Positions 1 through 7,882 of a DNA stretch of 64,000 nt are shown one piece after another. A program made the position numbers and the translations under genes. The notes beneath the pieces are model-generated. The model ran no database searches and was not told the DNA's origin. It saw only the letters and a list, made by a program, of their open reading frames with translations. Position 1 is the first letter of the stretch, and the number at the start of each line of letters is the position of its first letter. The stretch is from Caldisericales bacterium (GTDB taxonomy: Bacteria > Caldisericota > Caldisericia > JAAYUI01), in the NCBI GenBank assembly GCA_022707885.1, contig JAKIZT010000001.1:140576-204575 (forward strand), given 5' to 3'.

Positions 1-193
1 CAAAATTGAGTTTTTTGGCAACTTCGTCCACCTTGCCAACGTCTTTTCTGAGATCGGCCTTGCCGGTTTTTGTTACGGCAACAGCACCCACCGAATCATA
101 GCCCCTGTAAGTAAGGCTTTTTGCGGCCTTTGTGAGTATCTTGCCCATATCATCTTTGTCTTCCTTGTAAACAATGCCAAAAATTCCGCACAT
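1..193 (-). CDS. glmS: GlmS-like class II glutamine amidotransferase, N-terminal fragment
   Basis: Only the first 64 codons lie in the window; the gene runs off the left edge. The protein begins Met-Cys-Gly-Ile-Phe-Gly, where Cys2 is the N-terminal nucleophile of Ntn-type glutamine amidotransferases, and carries the LTYRGYDSVG segment that in GlmS follows the nucleophile and shapes the glutamine site, then a GKV element as in GlmS. GlmS makes glucosamine-6-phosphate from fructose-6-phosphate and glutamine, the first step to UDP-GlcNAc. It lies 8 bases after the recR stop, and the AAGGAG at the end of recR can serve as its Shine-Dalgarno, so it is probably the last visible gene of the dnaX operon. 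glmM, the next pathway step, is at 46 kb. Because only the amidotransferase part is visible, another enzyme of this class cannot be excluded. Confidence 0.72.
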   Translation of the reverse strand, partial: MCGIFGIVYKEDKDDMGKILTKAAKSLTYRGYDSVGAVAVTKTGKADLRKDVGKVDEVAKKLNF

Positions 194-201
194 GGTTTTT
201 C

Positions 202-810
202 TTACTCCTTGGTTAGATGCACCCTGCCCTTTATGGATTCGGTCAGGGTCACACCGTCTGCAAATTCAAGCTCGGTGCCGATCGGGATGCCAGAAGCAAT
301 CCTGGATATTTCAACATCAATCCCGTCAAGCTCCTTTTTGATGTACATTGCCGTGAGATTACCTTCGTGGGTCAGGTTTGTGGCAAGGATAATTTCCTTT
401 ATTCCACCATTTCTTACTCTGGCAATCAGGCCGTCTATATTGAGTTTTTCAGGCCCAATACCCGATGCAAGCCTAATTGTTCCACCAATAACGTGATAAA
501 CCCCTGAAAATGAGCCGGCCCTTTCAATTGCAAGGACATCTTTTGCTTCTTCAACAACAAGCACAACTGAATGGTCTCTCTTTTCATCAAGGCAAACCGG
601 GCATTCACCGCCATCCGAAAGATTGAAGCACACCGGACAGCGTTTTACACGCTCATGCAGTTTCCCGATTGCATCAGAGATTTTCCTGGCCTCTTCCGGG
701 TCCATCCCCAAAATAAACAGGGACAGCCTTTCGGCCGTTTTTGGGCCAATGCCTGGCAGCTTGTGGAGGTTGTCAACAAGCTCTTGAAAGGCCTTGACCG
801 GATAGTTCAT
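202..810 (-). CDS. recR: Recombination mediator protein RecR
   Basis: This 202-residue protein has the normal RecR length and order: an N-terminal helix-hairpin-helix region (LPGIGPKTAERL, residues about 18-29), a four-cysteine zinc finger (CPVC and CPVC, residues about 58-73), and a Toprim domain with the VVEEAKDV and THEGNLTA segments. RecR works with RecO and RecF to load RecA onto SSB-coated single strands at gaps. The ATG overlaps the stop of the upstream YbaB gene by 4 bases (ATGA), so the two are translationally coupled. The order dnaX-ybaB-recR is conserved in many bacteria, which supports all three calls. Confidence 0.97.
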   Translation of the reverse strand: MNYPVKAFQELVDNLHKLPGIGPKTAERLSLFILGMDPEEARKISDAIGKLHERVKRCPVCFNLSDGGECPVCLDEKRDHSVVLVVEEAKDVLAIERAGSFSGVYHVIGGTIRLASGIGPEKLNIDGLIARVRNGGIKEIILATNLTHEGNLTAMYIKKELDGIDVEISRIASGIPIGTELEFADGVTLTESIKGRVHLTKE

Positions 811-1109
811 CCAAGTTGCAGGCTGCGGGCAATCTTTGCGGCCTCGTTCTTTGCCTCAGACTGGGCCTTTGTGATTGCGCCAAGAACCAGTTTTGTCAAA
901 TCTTTTATGTCAAGCTTCTTGGTTTCTTCGGACTCGGTTATCGATAGGCCTATGACATCAAGCTTGCCATTTACCAATGCGGTGACCTTCACTTCGCCCT
1001 TTGATGATTCGCCTTCAATTTTCATTGCGGCAAGCTCTTTTTCGATCTTCATTACCTGTGCCTTCATCTGGGAGGCCTGTTTTATCATGTCAAACATGTT
1101 GTTTCCCAT
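807..1109 (-). CDS. YbaB/EbfC-family nucleoid-associated protein
   Basis: A 100-residue protein beginning MGNNMFDMIKQASQM, rich in charged residues, with the N-terminal amphipathic helix (KAQVMKIEKELA) and central beta strands (GEVKVTALVNGKLDVIGLSI) of the YbaB/EbfC family. Members form small dimers that bind DNA and are commonly encoded between dnaX and recR, as here. I chose the ATG at 1109, 7 bases after the dnaX stop, because an in-frame ATG further upstream would lie inside dnaX and extend the protein beyond family length; an AGGAG lies about 13 bases before the chosen start. The stop overlaps the recR start by 4 bases. Confidence 0.93.
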   Translation of the reverse strand: MGNNMFDMIKQASQMKAQVMKIEKELAAMKIEGESSKGEVKVTALVNGKLDVIGLSITESEETKKLDIKDLTKLVLGAITKAQSEAKNEAAKIARSLQLG

Positions 1110-1116
1110 TTTTTCT

Positions 1117-2718
1117 TCAATTCTCCTGTATTTTTCCTTTGAACAAATCAAAGGCAGCTTTTACCTGGTCATCTTCGGCCAGGTTTTTTGTCTGCACTTT
1201 GAGCAATTGCGGCTTGGCAGTGACTTCCTGCCCAATCAATTTTGACACTATTGTTGAAAGTTTTTCCTGGTTCGGGCGCTCCGAAAGCCTTGCTTTCTCA
1301 AACTCAGCATCGGATGGCAAAACAAGCTGGGCGATGTTTCCCTCAATTACCACATCCAGAAGCCTGGTCAGGAAGGCAAAAAGAATGATGTCGGTTTCTT
1401 TGACTGCCTCTTTGACCTTGTCTGCAAGGCAGGAACATGACCTGTTTTCAGCCTTTGGTTTGGAATCCTGCACCACAGAAGGTTGTACTTCAGGCTCTTT
1501 TTTGGGCTGTTCTTTTGCCGGAGCTTGTGATGGAGTAAATACCTCTTCTTTTTTGGCCTGGGTTTTTGGCGCTTGTTCTTTTACGGCTTGCGGTACCTGT
1601 TCCGGCAATTGCAAAACCGCGCCAGAGGCAATGTCGGACAATTCAAGTGTCGTCATCTCCAAGGAAGCAAGCGCCGAGAATGTATATCGCATTTGCGATA
1701 CAAGCTCCCTTAGCTTCGTCTCTATGAGCCTCAAAGAATTGAAGCTGAAAGCTGATGACTCCTGTGAGATTAGTTCCGGGTCAACAGCATAGTCCGAAAG
1801 CAATTCCTGCTTCGAGACTCCAATGGCAGAGAGAATGAGAATGTGAACCCTCAAGAGCAGGTCTTTTGAAATCTGCTCCGGTTCCTTGCCATTTTTGTAT
1901 GCTTCCCTTACCAGCCCTATTGCTTCGCCGGCCTTGCCTTCTGCGATATGCAAAAGGTATCTGTGCAGGAATTTTTCACCGGTAACGCCAAGCATCATGG
2001 CGATGTCCTCGGTGCCTATTTCACCATCAGTAAAAGAGGCCACCTGGTCAAGCAGGCTTTCGGCATCTCTGAGAGAACCATTGCTGTCAATGGCAAGCAA
2101 TCTCAGGGCATCATCGGTGATCTTTATCCCCTCTGCATCAGAAATCCTGCGCAAAAGCTGGACCTGCATGTCAGTCGGGATTCTTTTCAGGTCAAACCTG
2201 ATGCATCTTGAGAGGATCGTGACCGGTATCTTGTGCGGCTCAGTAGTGGCGAGCACAAAAATAACATGTGGAGGCGGTTCTTCAAGTGTCTTGAGCAGGG
2301 CATTGAACGCCTCACCCGTTAGCATGTGGACTTCGTCGATAATGTAGACCTTGAACCTCGAGGAAACCGGTGCGAATTTCACCCTTTCCCTCAACTGCCT
2401 GATGTCATCGACACCCCTGTTTGAAGCGGCATCGATCTCGATTACATCAAGATTTGTCCCGTCAGTGATTGACTTGCAGCTTTGGCACACCTGGCAAGGG
2501 GTAGGGGTAATACCCGTTTCGCAGTTGACAGACTTGGCCAGTATCCTGGCAAGGCTGGTCTTGCCAACACCCCTTGGCCCGCAAAAAAGATAGGCATGCG
2601 CAATCTTTCCGGATTTAAATGTGTTGTTCAGGGTCCTGACCGCGAACTCCTGGCCAACGATCTCGTCCAGCGACTGCGAACGCCATTTGCGATAGAGAGA
2701 AATATATGCCGATGACAC
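1117..2718 (-). CDS. dnaX: DNA polymerase III subunit gamma/tau
   Basis: A clamp-loader ATPase of 533 residues. Visible motifs are Walker A (GPRGVGKTS, 47-55), four zinc-binding cysteines (66, 75, 78, 81), the DEVH box (128-131), and the SRC sensor (170-172). Residues about 365-430 are a Lys/Pro/Gln-rich linker, followed by a C-terminal tau-like domain. DnaX loads the beta clamp and tethers polymerase cores at the fork. The start is GTG at 2718. There is no Shine-Dalgarno; a -10 box sits only 7 bases upstream, so the mRNA is probably leaderless. Two A6 runs in the linker (1498-1503 and 1549-1554) could allow a shorter gamma form by frameshift. It is first in an operon with ybaB and recR. Confidence 0.97.
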   Translation of the reverse strand: MSSAYISLYRKWRSQSLDEIVGQEFAVRTLNNTFKSGKIAHAYLFCGPRGVGKTSLARILAKSVNCETGITPTPCQVCQSCKSITDGTNLDVIEIDAASNRGVDDIRQLRERVKFAPVSSRFKVYIIDEVHMLTGEAFNALLKTLEEPPPHVIFVLATTEPHKIPVTILSRCIRFDLKRIPTDMQVQLLRRISDAEGIKITDDALRLLAIDSNGSLRDAESLLDQVASFTDGEIGTEDIAMMLGVTGEKFLHRYLLHIAEGKAGEAIGLVREAYKNGKEPEQISKDLLLRVHILILSAIGVSKQELLSDYAVDPELISQESSAFSFNSLRLIETKLRELVSQMRYTFSALASLEMTTLELSDIASGAVLQLPEQVPQAVKEQAPKTQAKKEEVFTPSQAPAKEQPKKEPEVQPSVVQDSKPKAENRSCSCLADKVKEAVKETDIILFAFLTRLLDVVIEGNIAQLVLPSDAEFEKARLSERPNQEKLSTIVSKLIGQEVTAKPQLLKVQTKNLAEDDQVKAAFDLFKGKIQEN

Positions 2719-2725
2719 GAAAGAG

Positions 2726-2754
2726 AGTGTAGTTTGGGGCAGCTTTCAAGTCAA
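2726..2754 (-). promoter_or_regulatory. Promoter of the dnaX operon (leaderless type)
   Basis: On the minus strand a TTGACT -35 box (2749-2754) is separated by 17 bases from TACACT (2726-2731). Only 7 bases lie between the -10 box and the GTG start of dnaX at 2718, so the first transcribed base should be at or next to the start codon. Confidence 0.7.
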
Positions 2755-2829
2755 GGAACCAAGGGGCTTTTTGTCTCCCCGTCATTGCAAACCAGTGCGC
2801 TTTATAGTATATGGAACCTGGAGGGTATG

Positions 2830-5076
2830 ATGAAGAAACTGGCGCTTGTTATGATTGTTTTGGTAATCGGACTATCTGGGTGTGTGTCTGGGACAAAAAA
2901 GCAGGAAGACAATGTACAAGAAATCAACAATACATCCAAAACAGAACAGCAGGATGATAAAAGCGATCTGGATGCTTTAAAAAATATGTACGGAACCAAT
3001 TTGGTACCCATTTCCAACAGCCCTCCAGTATACATTCAAACCATCCCAGAAATCCCAAAAGAAAGCTTTTATTGGAAGAATAAAGTTGTCGGATATATAA
3101 GTAAAAACAAGGAAATAACAACAAACAGCTATTCAACATACAAACCAAGTACTATTGGAGAGGGCATTCTCAGATGGATTAACGACAATTCAATTATAGA
3201 ACCTTTTATCTATTTAAGCGTAAAAAACAATATGGCAGTTTGTTTCTTTTCGTTTGATGACCATCAATCATATTTCGAAACAACAGATAGACGTCAGCTT
3301 GAATTTGATATGACAATTTCCGGCAAACTTGTTTTCTTCTTTTTGGGTACTGGTAAATTTTACTGGCATGAACTATCCAAAAACGCCTTTCCACTTACAA
3401 AAGAATTGCCCTTCTTAATGTTTGATATCGACAACAACGGGATCATTGAGATCCATTTCAAACATGACAATAATATATACGAAATAATTGAGTTAGGTGA
3501 AAAACTTTTAGAATTCAAATTATCAATGAACGCTGATTCCAATGGAGAATTTCTATACGGAAAAGGAAATCCTCTTATAATTAAAACATACAAAGAGTAT
3601 GGAACCGGCGATTGTATAATGGCGATGAGAATAGGCTCTGTGGCTGGTTTTGTGTGTCCTGACCATGAATCCAGAATTCATCTAGTAAAAGTCTCTGGAG
3701 AAGATTTGATAGACGTTTCTTACATGTTCCCAAACATCCTGAGAGGATTATGGACACCAGAGAGATTAAGAAACTCTTTTGAAAAATACATTTTCCTTGA
3801 GCAAACAGGGCCGTTAAATCAATACAAGCGCAACGCGCTAGTCAGCAAAATCAAGGAAAAAAGGAAGATTGAAATAGCTGAAAAAATTGTGCCCATTCAA
3901 GTGAAAAACTCTTTTGAACATGAAGAATGGTACGATCGTGATGTATGGCTCCATCCAGACAATTTCAGCTATAACAGATTCAAATACTACGAAGATGCCC
4001 TAAAAACCTTAAGGGAAGCAATAGAGGAGAAATCCATCCTTTATTTTGCAGAAATCGAAAATATTTTATTTAATAGCGATGAAGAAATCAAAATTACTCC
4101 ATATTCACCTTATGAATTTGAACCTTTTAGTAAAAGAACCTGGGAAATAGAACCTGGAAGCTACTGGCCGGAAAGAAGACTTGGAAAACACAAGATGGTC
4201 AAGGTTAATTTTAATAACGATCGTGAATTGCCAGCTATAAGGCCTGATAATCTTGAAAAAGACATAATCAGGTTCGCCAATGCAACATACGGGGGTACAA
4301 AATTTGTTTGGGGGCGAGGTAATTTTATAGCAGAAGAATGCAGTTATAAAATTGTCCCAGCATCCGAAAATATAATGTTTATTATTGTTGGCCCTGTACC
4401 ATGCATAACCGCCGTTAAACTTGGGAATGAAAAAAATAATTATAAACCAACCCAATTGATGGACTGGATCGAGGGAGAAATGGCAATAATAGTTAATGGA
4501 ATAGGCGATGTAAATTGCGATGGAATTACAGATTTCATTTTTCAATTCCAAAACTTTGGTGCAACTGAAAATACCAATGATACAGCAACATTCTCGGTAA
4601 TAAACGGGAAATTGCACCAGCTTGTGATGGATGTTGAAGGGTTAAGATCAGTTGAATATTTCTTTGGGTCTTTCGGTGGCAGGGGCCATTATGGCACCCT
4701 TGAATTGGGGTGTGCGCCAGTTCCAGACAATTTTACGGGACGATCACACGCATCAATGAAGTTTAGTTCCATGCATAGGATGGAGTTGAGGGAAGACGGA
4801 TTCATCTACGATGTAACATACAACTACCCAACTTCGGAACATACAAGTGCAGTGAAAGAAATGTTAACAGGAGAATACCTCGATAGATACCAACTTTGCG
4901 ATTGTGAAACGGTCGGCCTTTCTAAAATTGCATTGAAGAATATTCCCAAAGGCAGCGAATGCAACGACGATGACTGCAGAATATATCGGGATTGTTTGTT
5001 ACTGGGGAAAACTTACTATGTCCAGTCGCCAGAAGATGCCATAAAAAACTGGAGTATTTACTACCCACAAAGATAA
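2830..5076 (+). CDS. Large hypothetical lipoprotein, AT-rich
   Basis: About 748 residues with a lipoprotein signal peptide: positively charged start, hydrophobic core and an LSGC lipobox, so a membrane-anchored extracytoplasmic protein is predicted. Two Asp/Asn-rich segments (DIDNNGIIEI, about residues 202-211, and DVNCDGITDF, about 560-569) resemble calcium-binding loops of FG-GAP/dockerin type; Cys residues cluster near the C-terminus. I do not recognise a family. The start is one of two adjacent ATGs (2827, 2830); 2830 is preferred because GGAGG lies 5 bases before it. A TATAGT box at 2803-2808 is a possible -10 without a good -35. Codon use is clearly richer in A/T than the flanking dnaX and metG genes, which suggests a foreign or fast-evolving gene. 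It appears monocistronic. Confidence 0.75.
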   Translation: MKKLALVMIVLVIGLSGCVSGTKKQEDNVQEINNTSKTEQQDDKSDLDALKNMYGTNLVPISNSPPVYIQTIPEIPKESFYWKNKVVGYISKNKEITTNSYSTYKPSTIGEGILRWINDNSIIEPFIYLSVKNNMAVCFFSFDDHQSYFETTDRRQLEFDMTISGKLVFFFLGTGKFYWHELSKNAFPLTKELPFLMFDIDNNGIIEIHFKHDNNIYEIIELGEKLLEFKLSMNADSNGEFLYGKGNPLIIKTYKEYGTGDCIMAMRIGSVAGFVCPDHESRIHLVKVSGEDLIDVSYMFPNILRGLWTPERLRNSFEKYIFLEQTGPLNQYKRNALVSKIKEKRKIEIAEKIVPIQVKNSFEHEEWYDRDVWLHPDNFSYNRFKYYEDALKTLREAIEEKSILYFAEIENILFNSDEEIKITPYSPYEFEPFSKRTWEIEPGSYWPERRLGKHKMVKVNFNNDRELPAIRPDNLEKDIIRFANATYGGTKFVWGRGNFIAEECSYKIVPASENIMFIIVGPVPCITAVKLGNEKNNYKPTQLMDWIEGEMAIIVNGIGDVNCDGITDFIFQFQNFGATENTNDTATFSVINGKLHQLVMDVEGLRSVEYFFGSFGGRGHYGTLELGCAPVPDNFTGRSHASMKFSSMHRMELREDGFIYDVTYNYPTSEHTSAVKEMLTGEYLDRYQLCDCETVGLSKIALKNIPKGSECNDDDCRIYRDCLLLGKTYYVQSPEDAIKNWSIYYPQR

Positions 5077-5126
5077 GCTCAAAAACAGAATGCAAAGAGG
5101 CACCAGCAATCTGCTGCAATAAAACA

Positions 5127-5154
5127 TTGAAAAATGCCTCAATTTCGATAGAAT
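5127..5154 (+). promoter_or_regulatory. Promoter of metG-tatD
   Basis: TTGAAA (5127-5132), a 16-base spacer and TAGAAT (5149-5154). Transcription would start near 5161, leaving a short leader that contains a strong GGAGGTG ribosome-binding site 6 bases before the metG ATG. Confidence 0.6.
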
Positions 5155-5186
5155 GACATGAATATCAAATTTTTTGGAGGTGCAAG

Positions 5187-7112
5187 ATGAAGAAGTATTA
5201 TGTGACAACGCCCATTTACTACATCAACGACAATCCGCACATCGGACATGTTTACACAACGATGGCCGCAGACATTATCGCAAGGTACAGGAAGTCGATG
5301 GGACGCGAAGTCATGTTTCTCACTGGCACCGACGAAAACGCTGTGAAGATCGAAAGGGCCGCAAAAGAAAAGGGGCTCACAACACAGCAGTTTGTTGACC
5401 AGCTTGCAGTGCAATGGGAGGACTACTTCAAAAAATTCGGCCTCTCATTCGATGATTTCATAAGGACAACCCAGCCCAGGCATGCTGCTGCCGTTAGAAA
5501 AGCAATCCAGCAACTTTATGACCAGGGCGATGTTTACAAGGGGAGCTACGAGGGCTGGTATTGTGTGCCATGCGAAACATACTTTCTCGAGAGCGACCTC
5601 GTCGATGGAAAATGCCCTGATTGTGGCAGACCAGTCGAGAAAATATCTGAAGAAAACTACTTCTTCAAACTGACCGGCTACAGGGATAAATTACTGAAAC
5701 ACTATGATGAGAACCCGGACTTTGTAATGCCAAAAGCAAGATTCAACGAGGTTTACTCTGTCATAAAAGAAGGACTGCGCGATGTCTCTTTCACAAGAAC
5801 AGGAGTGGATTGGGGCATAAAGGCACCTTTTGACGAAAAACATGTGGTTTACGTCTGGGCCGATGCCCTGATAAACTACATAACAGCTGCAGGGTTTGAG
5901 TCCAGTCCTGAAAACTTCAAAAACATCTGGCCGGCAGATGTTCACCTCGTGGGGAAAGATATCATAAGGTTTCATTGCATAATATGGCCAGCAATGCTCA
6001 TGGCGCTTGGTCTTCCTCTTCCAAAGCACATTTTTGCTCACGGCTGGTGGACATGCAATGGCAAAAAAATGAGCAAGTCGCTTGGAAATTTCGTCAAACC
6101 ACACATCGAAGTTGAAAATCTTGTGGCAGTCTCAGGTTGCAAAGAAGAGCTGGCGCAGGATGCTTTCAGATACTTCCTGTTCAGAGAACTCCCATTCGGC
6201 GAAGATGGTGATTTTTCGAGAACAAATTTCGAGGGCAGATACAATTCTGATCTTGCAAACGACCTCGGCAACCTCTTGAACAGGTCGCAGCAGATGCTCC
6301 AGAAAAACTTTGATGGCATCGTACCAGATGGGAAAATTCTGCCTGAGGCAAGCGAAAAATTTGAAGAAACAATGAAGGTTTTCACCGAGCGTATGGAAGA
6401 ATTCAGGTTCGGTCAGGCACTTGAGGCAATCTGGGGATTCATCAACACACTCAACACGCTCATTGAAGTTAAAAAACCATGGGAACTGGTCAAGCAGGGC
6501 AGAAAAGAAGAACTTGCCGATCTCCATTACACACTCACCGATGGAATAAGGGCAATCTCAGCGCTTGTGAATCCCTTTATTTTCAACACCGCAAAAATAC
6601 TCGCAAATGCAATCGGTCTGGACACTCCCCCAGCAATAGCAGGCCTTGCTCTTGGCCAGCTCAAACCAGGAACTGTTACAAACAAAGCCGATGTGATGTT
6701 CCCAAGGATACAAAAAAAGCAAAACCAGCCTGCCGAAAAACCTGCAGAGCCACAAAAAGTCGAATCTGTGCAACAGGATGAAGAATTAATGGCCATAGAG
6801 GACTTCCAGAAATTCAAATTCAGGGTGGCAAAAATTCTCAACGCTGAAAAGGTTGAGGGTGCCGACAAGCTCTTGAAGCTGACAATCGACATTGGTACAG
6901 AACAGAGAACAATTGCTGCAGGAATAGCAAAATTCTACAAACCGGAAGATCTGATCGGAAAAACAATTGTCGTTGTGGCAAACCTGAAGCCTGCAAAACT
7001 GCGCGGCATAATCTCCCAGGGAATGCTCCTTGCTGCAACCGACACTGAAACAGGAAATGTTTTTGTCCTGTCTCCAGAAGGTCCGGTGGTTCCAGGTTCC
7101 ATGGTCAAATAA
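5187..7112 (+). CDS. metG: Methionyl-tRNA synthetase
   Basis: A class I synthetase of 641 residues that charges tRNA-Met with methionine. The HIGH signature is PHIGH (17-21), the KMSKS loop is at 294-298, and the connective-peptide zinc knuckle has Cys126, 129, 143 and 146. Residues about 536-641 form a C-terminal EMAP-II-like tRNA-binding OB domain (FKFRVAKILNAEKVEGADKL), joined by a Gln/Pro/Glu-rich linker; this is the dimeric long form. A strong GGAGGTG precedes the ATG. The stop TAA shares its last A with the ATG of tatD, so the two are coupled. Confidence 0.98.
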   Translation: MKKYYVTTPIYYINDNPHIGHVYTTMAADIIARYRKSMGREVMFLTGTDENAVKIERAAKEKGLTTQQFVDQLAVQWEDYFKKFGLSFDDFIRTTQPRHAAAVRKAIQQLYDQGDVYKGSYEGWYCVPCETYFLESDLVDGKCPDCGRPVEKISEENYFFKLTGYRDKLLKHYDENPDFVMPKARFNEVYSVIKEGLRDVSFTRTGVDWGIKAPFDEKHVVYVWADALINYITAAGFESSPENFKNIWPADVHLVGKDIIRFHCIIWPAMLMALGLPLPKHIFAHGWWTCNGKKMSKSLGNFVKPHIEVENLVAVSGCKEELAQDAFRYFLFRELPFGEDGDFSRTNFEGRYNSDLANDLGNLLNRSQQMLQKNFDGIVPDGKILPEASEKFEETMKVFTERMEEFRFGQALEAIWGFINTLNTLIEVKKPWELVKQGRKEELADLHYTLTDGIRAISALVNPFIFNTAKILANAIGLDTPPAIAGLALGQLKPGTVTNKADVMFPRIQKKQNQPAEKPAEPQKVESVQQDEELMAIEDFQKFKFRVAKILNAEKVEGADKLLKLTIDIGTEQRTIAAGIAKFYKPEDLIGKTIVVVANLKPAKLRGIISQGMLLAATDTETGNVFVLSPEGPVVPGSMVK

Positions 7113-7882
7113 TGGAGATCATTGATACTCACGCCCATCTCGATCTTCCCGATTTCAAAGGCGAGTTTGAAAGGATACTTAAAAGGGCAAAAGAGGGCGA
7201 CGTTTGTCAGATAATAAACGTTGGGTTTGACCTTGAGTCATCATCGAGGTCAGTATCCCTGGCGCAAAACAACAGGGAGATTTTCGCCACAGTTGGCATC
7301 CACCCGCATGAAGCCAAAAAGTGGAACTCCGAGATCAAAAACTGGATCATCGAGCTGTCTGGCAGAGAGAAGGTTGTCGCCATTGGAGAGATTGGCCTTG
7401 ACTACTACCGTGACCTATCGGACAGGCAAACCCAGCGAGAGGTATTTTCGGAACAGATCGAGATAGCAAAAAGCCTTGGGAAACCAATAGTGATACACAG
7501 CAGGGATGCCCAGGGCGATGTAATGAGGATACTTGAAGAGCATTCGCCAGAGTTGGTCGTCCTGCACTGTTTTTCAGGGGACACCCTCATGGCGGAATGG
7601 GCCTTTGAGAGAGGATACCATCTTTCTTTTGGCGGGCCACTGACGTACCCAAGAAACGAGCGCCTCGAGATGGCGGCCGCCATTGCACCAGAAAACCTCA
7701 TCATGGTTGAGACAGATTGTCCTTATCTTTCCCCTGTCCCCTTAAGGGGCAAGAGAAACGAGCCATCCTATATCAGGCATACTCTAATAAGACTGGCAAA
7801 TATAAGGAAATGTTCAGTGGAGAAGATGGCTGAAATTACAACGGCAAACGCAAGGAAATTTTTTTCTATTACGAACCCTTGA
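7112..7882 (+). CDS. tatD: TatD-family metal-dependent deoxyribonuclease
   Basis: 256 residues, a TIM-barrel metallohydrolase of the TatD family. Metal ligands are visible as THAHLD (His7, His9), GEIGLDYYRD (Glu of motif 2), two later histidines (IHSRDAQGD and LHCFSGD) and the C-terminal TDCPYLSP aspartate. Family members have 3'-5' exonuclease activity on DNA or RNA. Coupling with metG is very common in bacteria and supports the call. The 3' end overlaps the convergent secreted-protein gene at 7869 by 14 bases, so the two transcripts must overlap; no terminator is visible between them. Confidence 0.95.
   Translation: MEIIDTHAHLDLPDFKGEFERILKRAKEGDVCQIINVGFDLESSSRSVSLAQNNREIFATVGIHPHEAKKWNSEIKNWIIELSGREKVVAIGEIGLDYYRDLSDRQTQREVFSEQIEIAKSLGKPIVIHSRDAQGDVMRILEEHSPELVVLHCFSGDTLMAEWAFERGYHLSFGGPLTYPRNERLEMAAAIAPENLIMVETDCPYLSPVPLRGKRNEPSYIRHTLIRLANIRKCSVEKMAEITTANARKFFSITNP

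Noticed and set aside
571..1245. 224-codon plus-strand open frame
   Set aside because: It lies opposite recR, ybaB and dnaX and reads as Phe/Ser-rich antisense.
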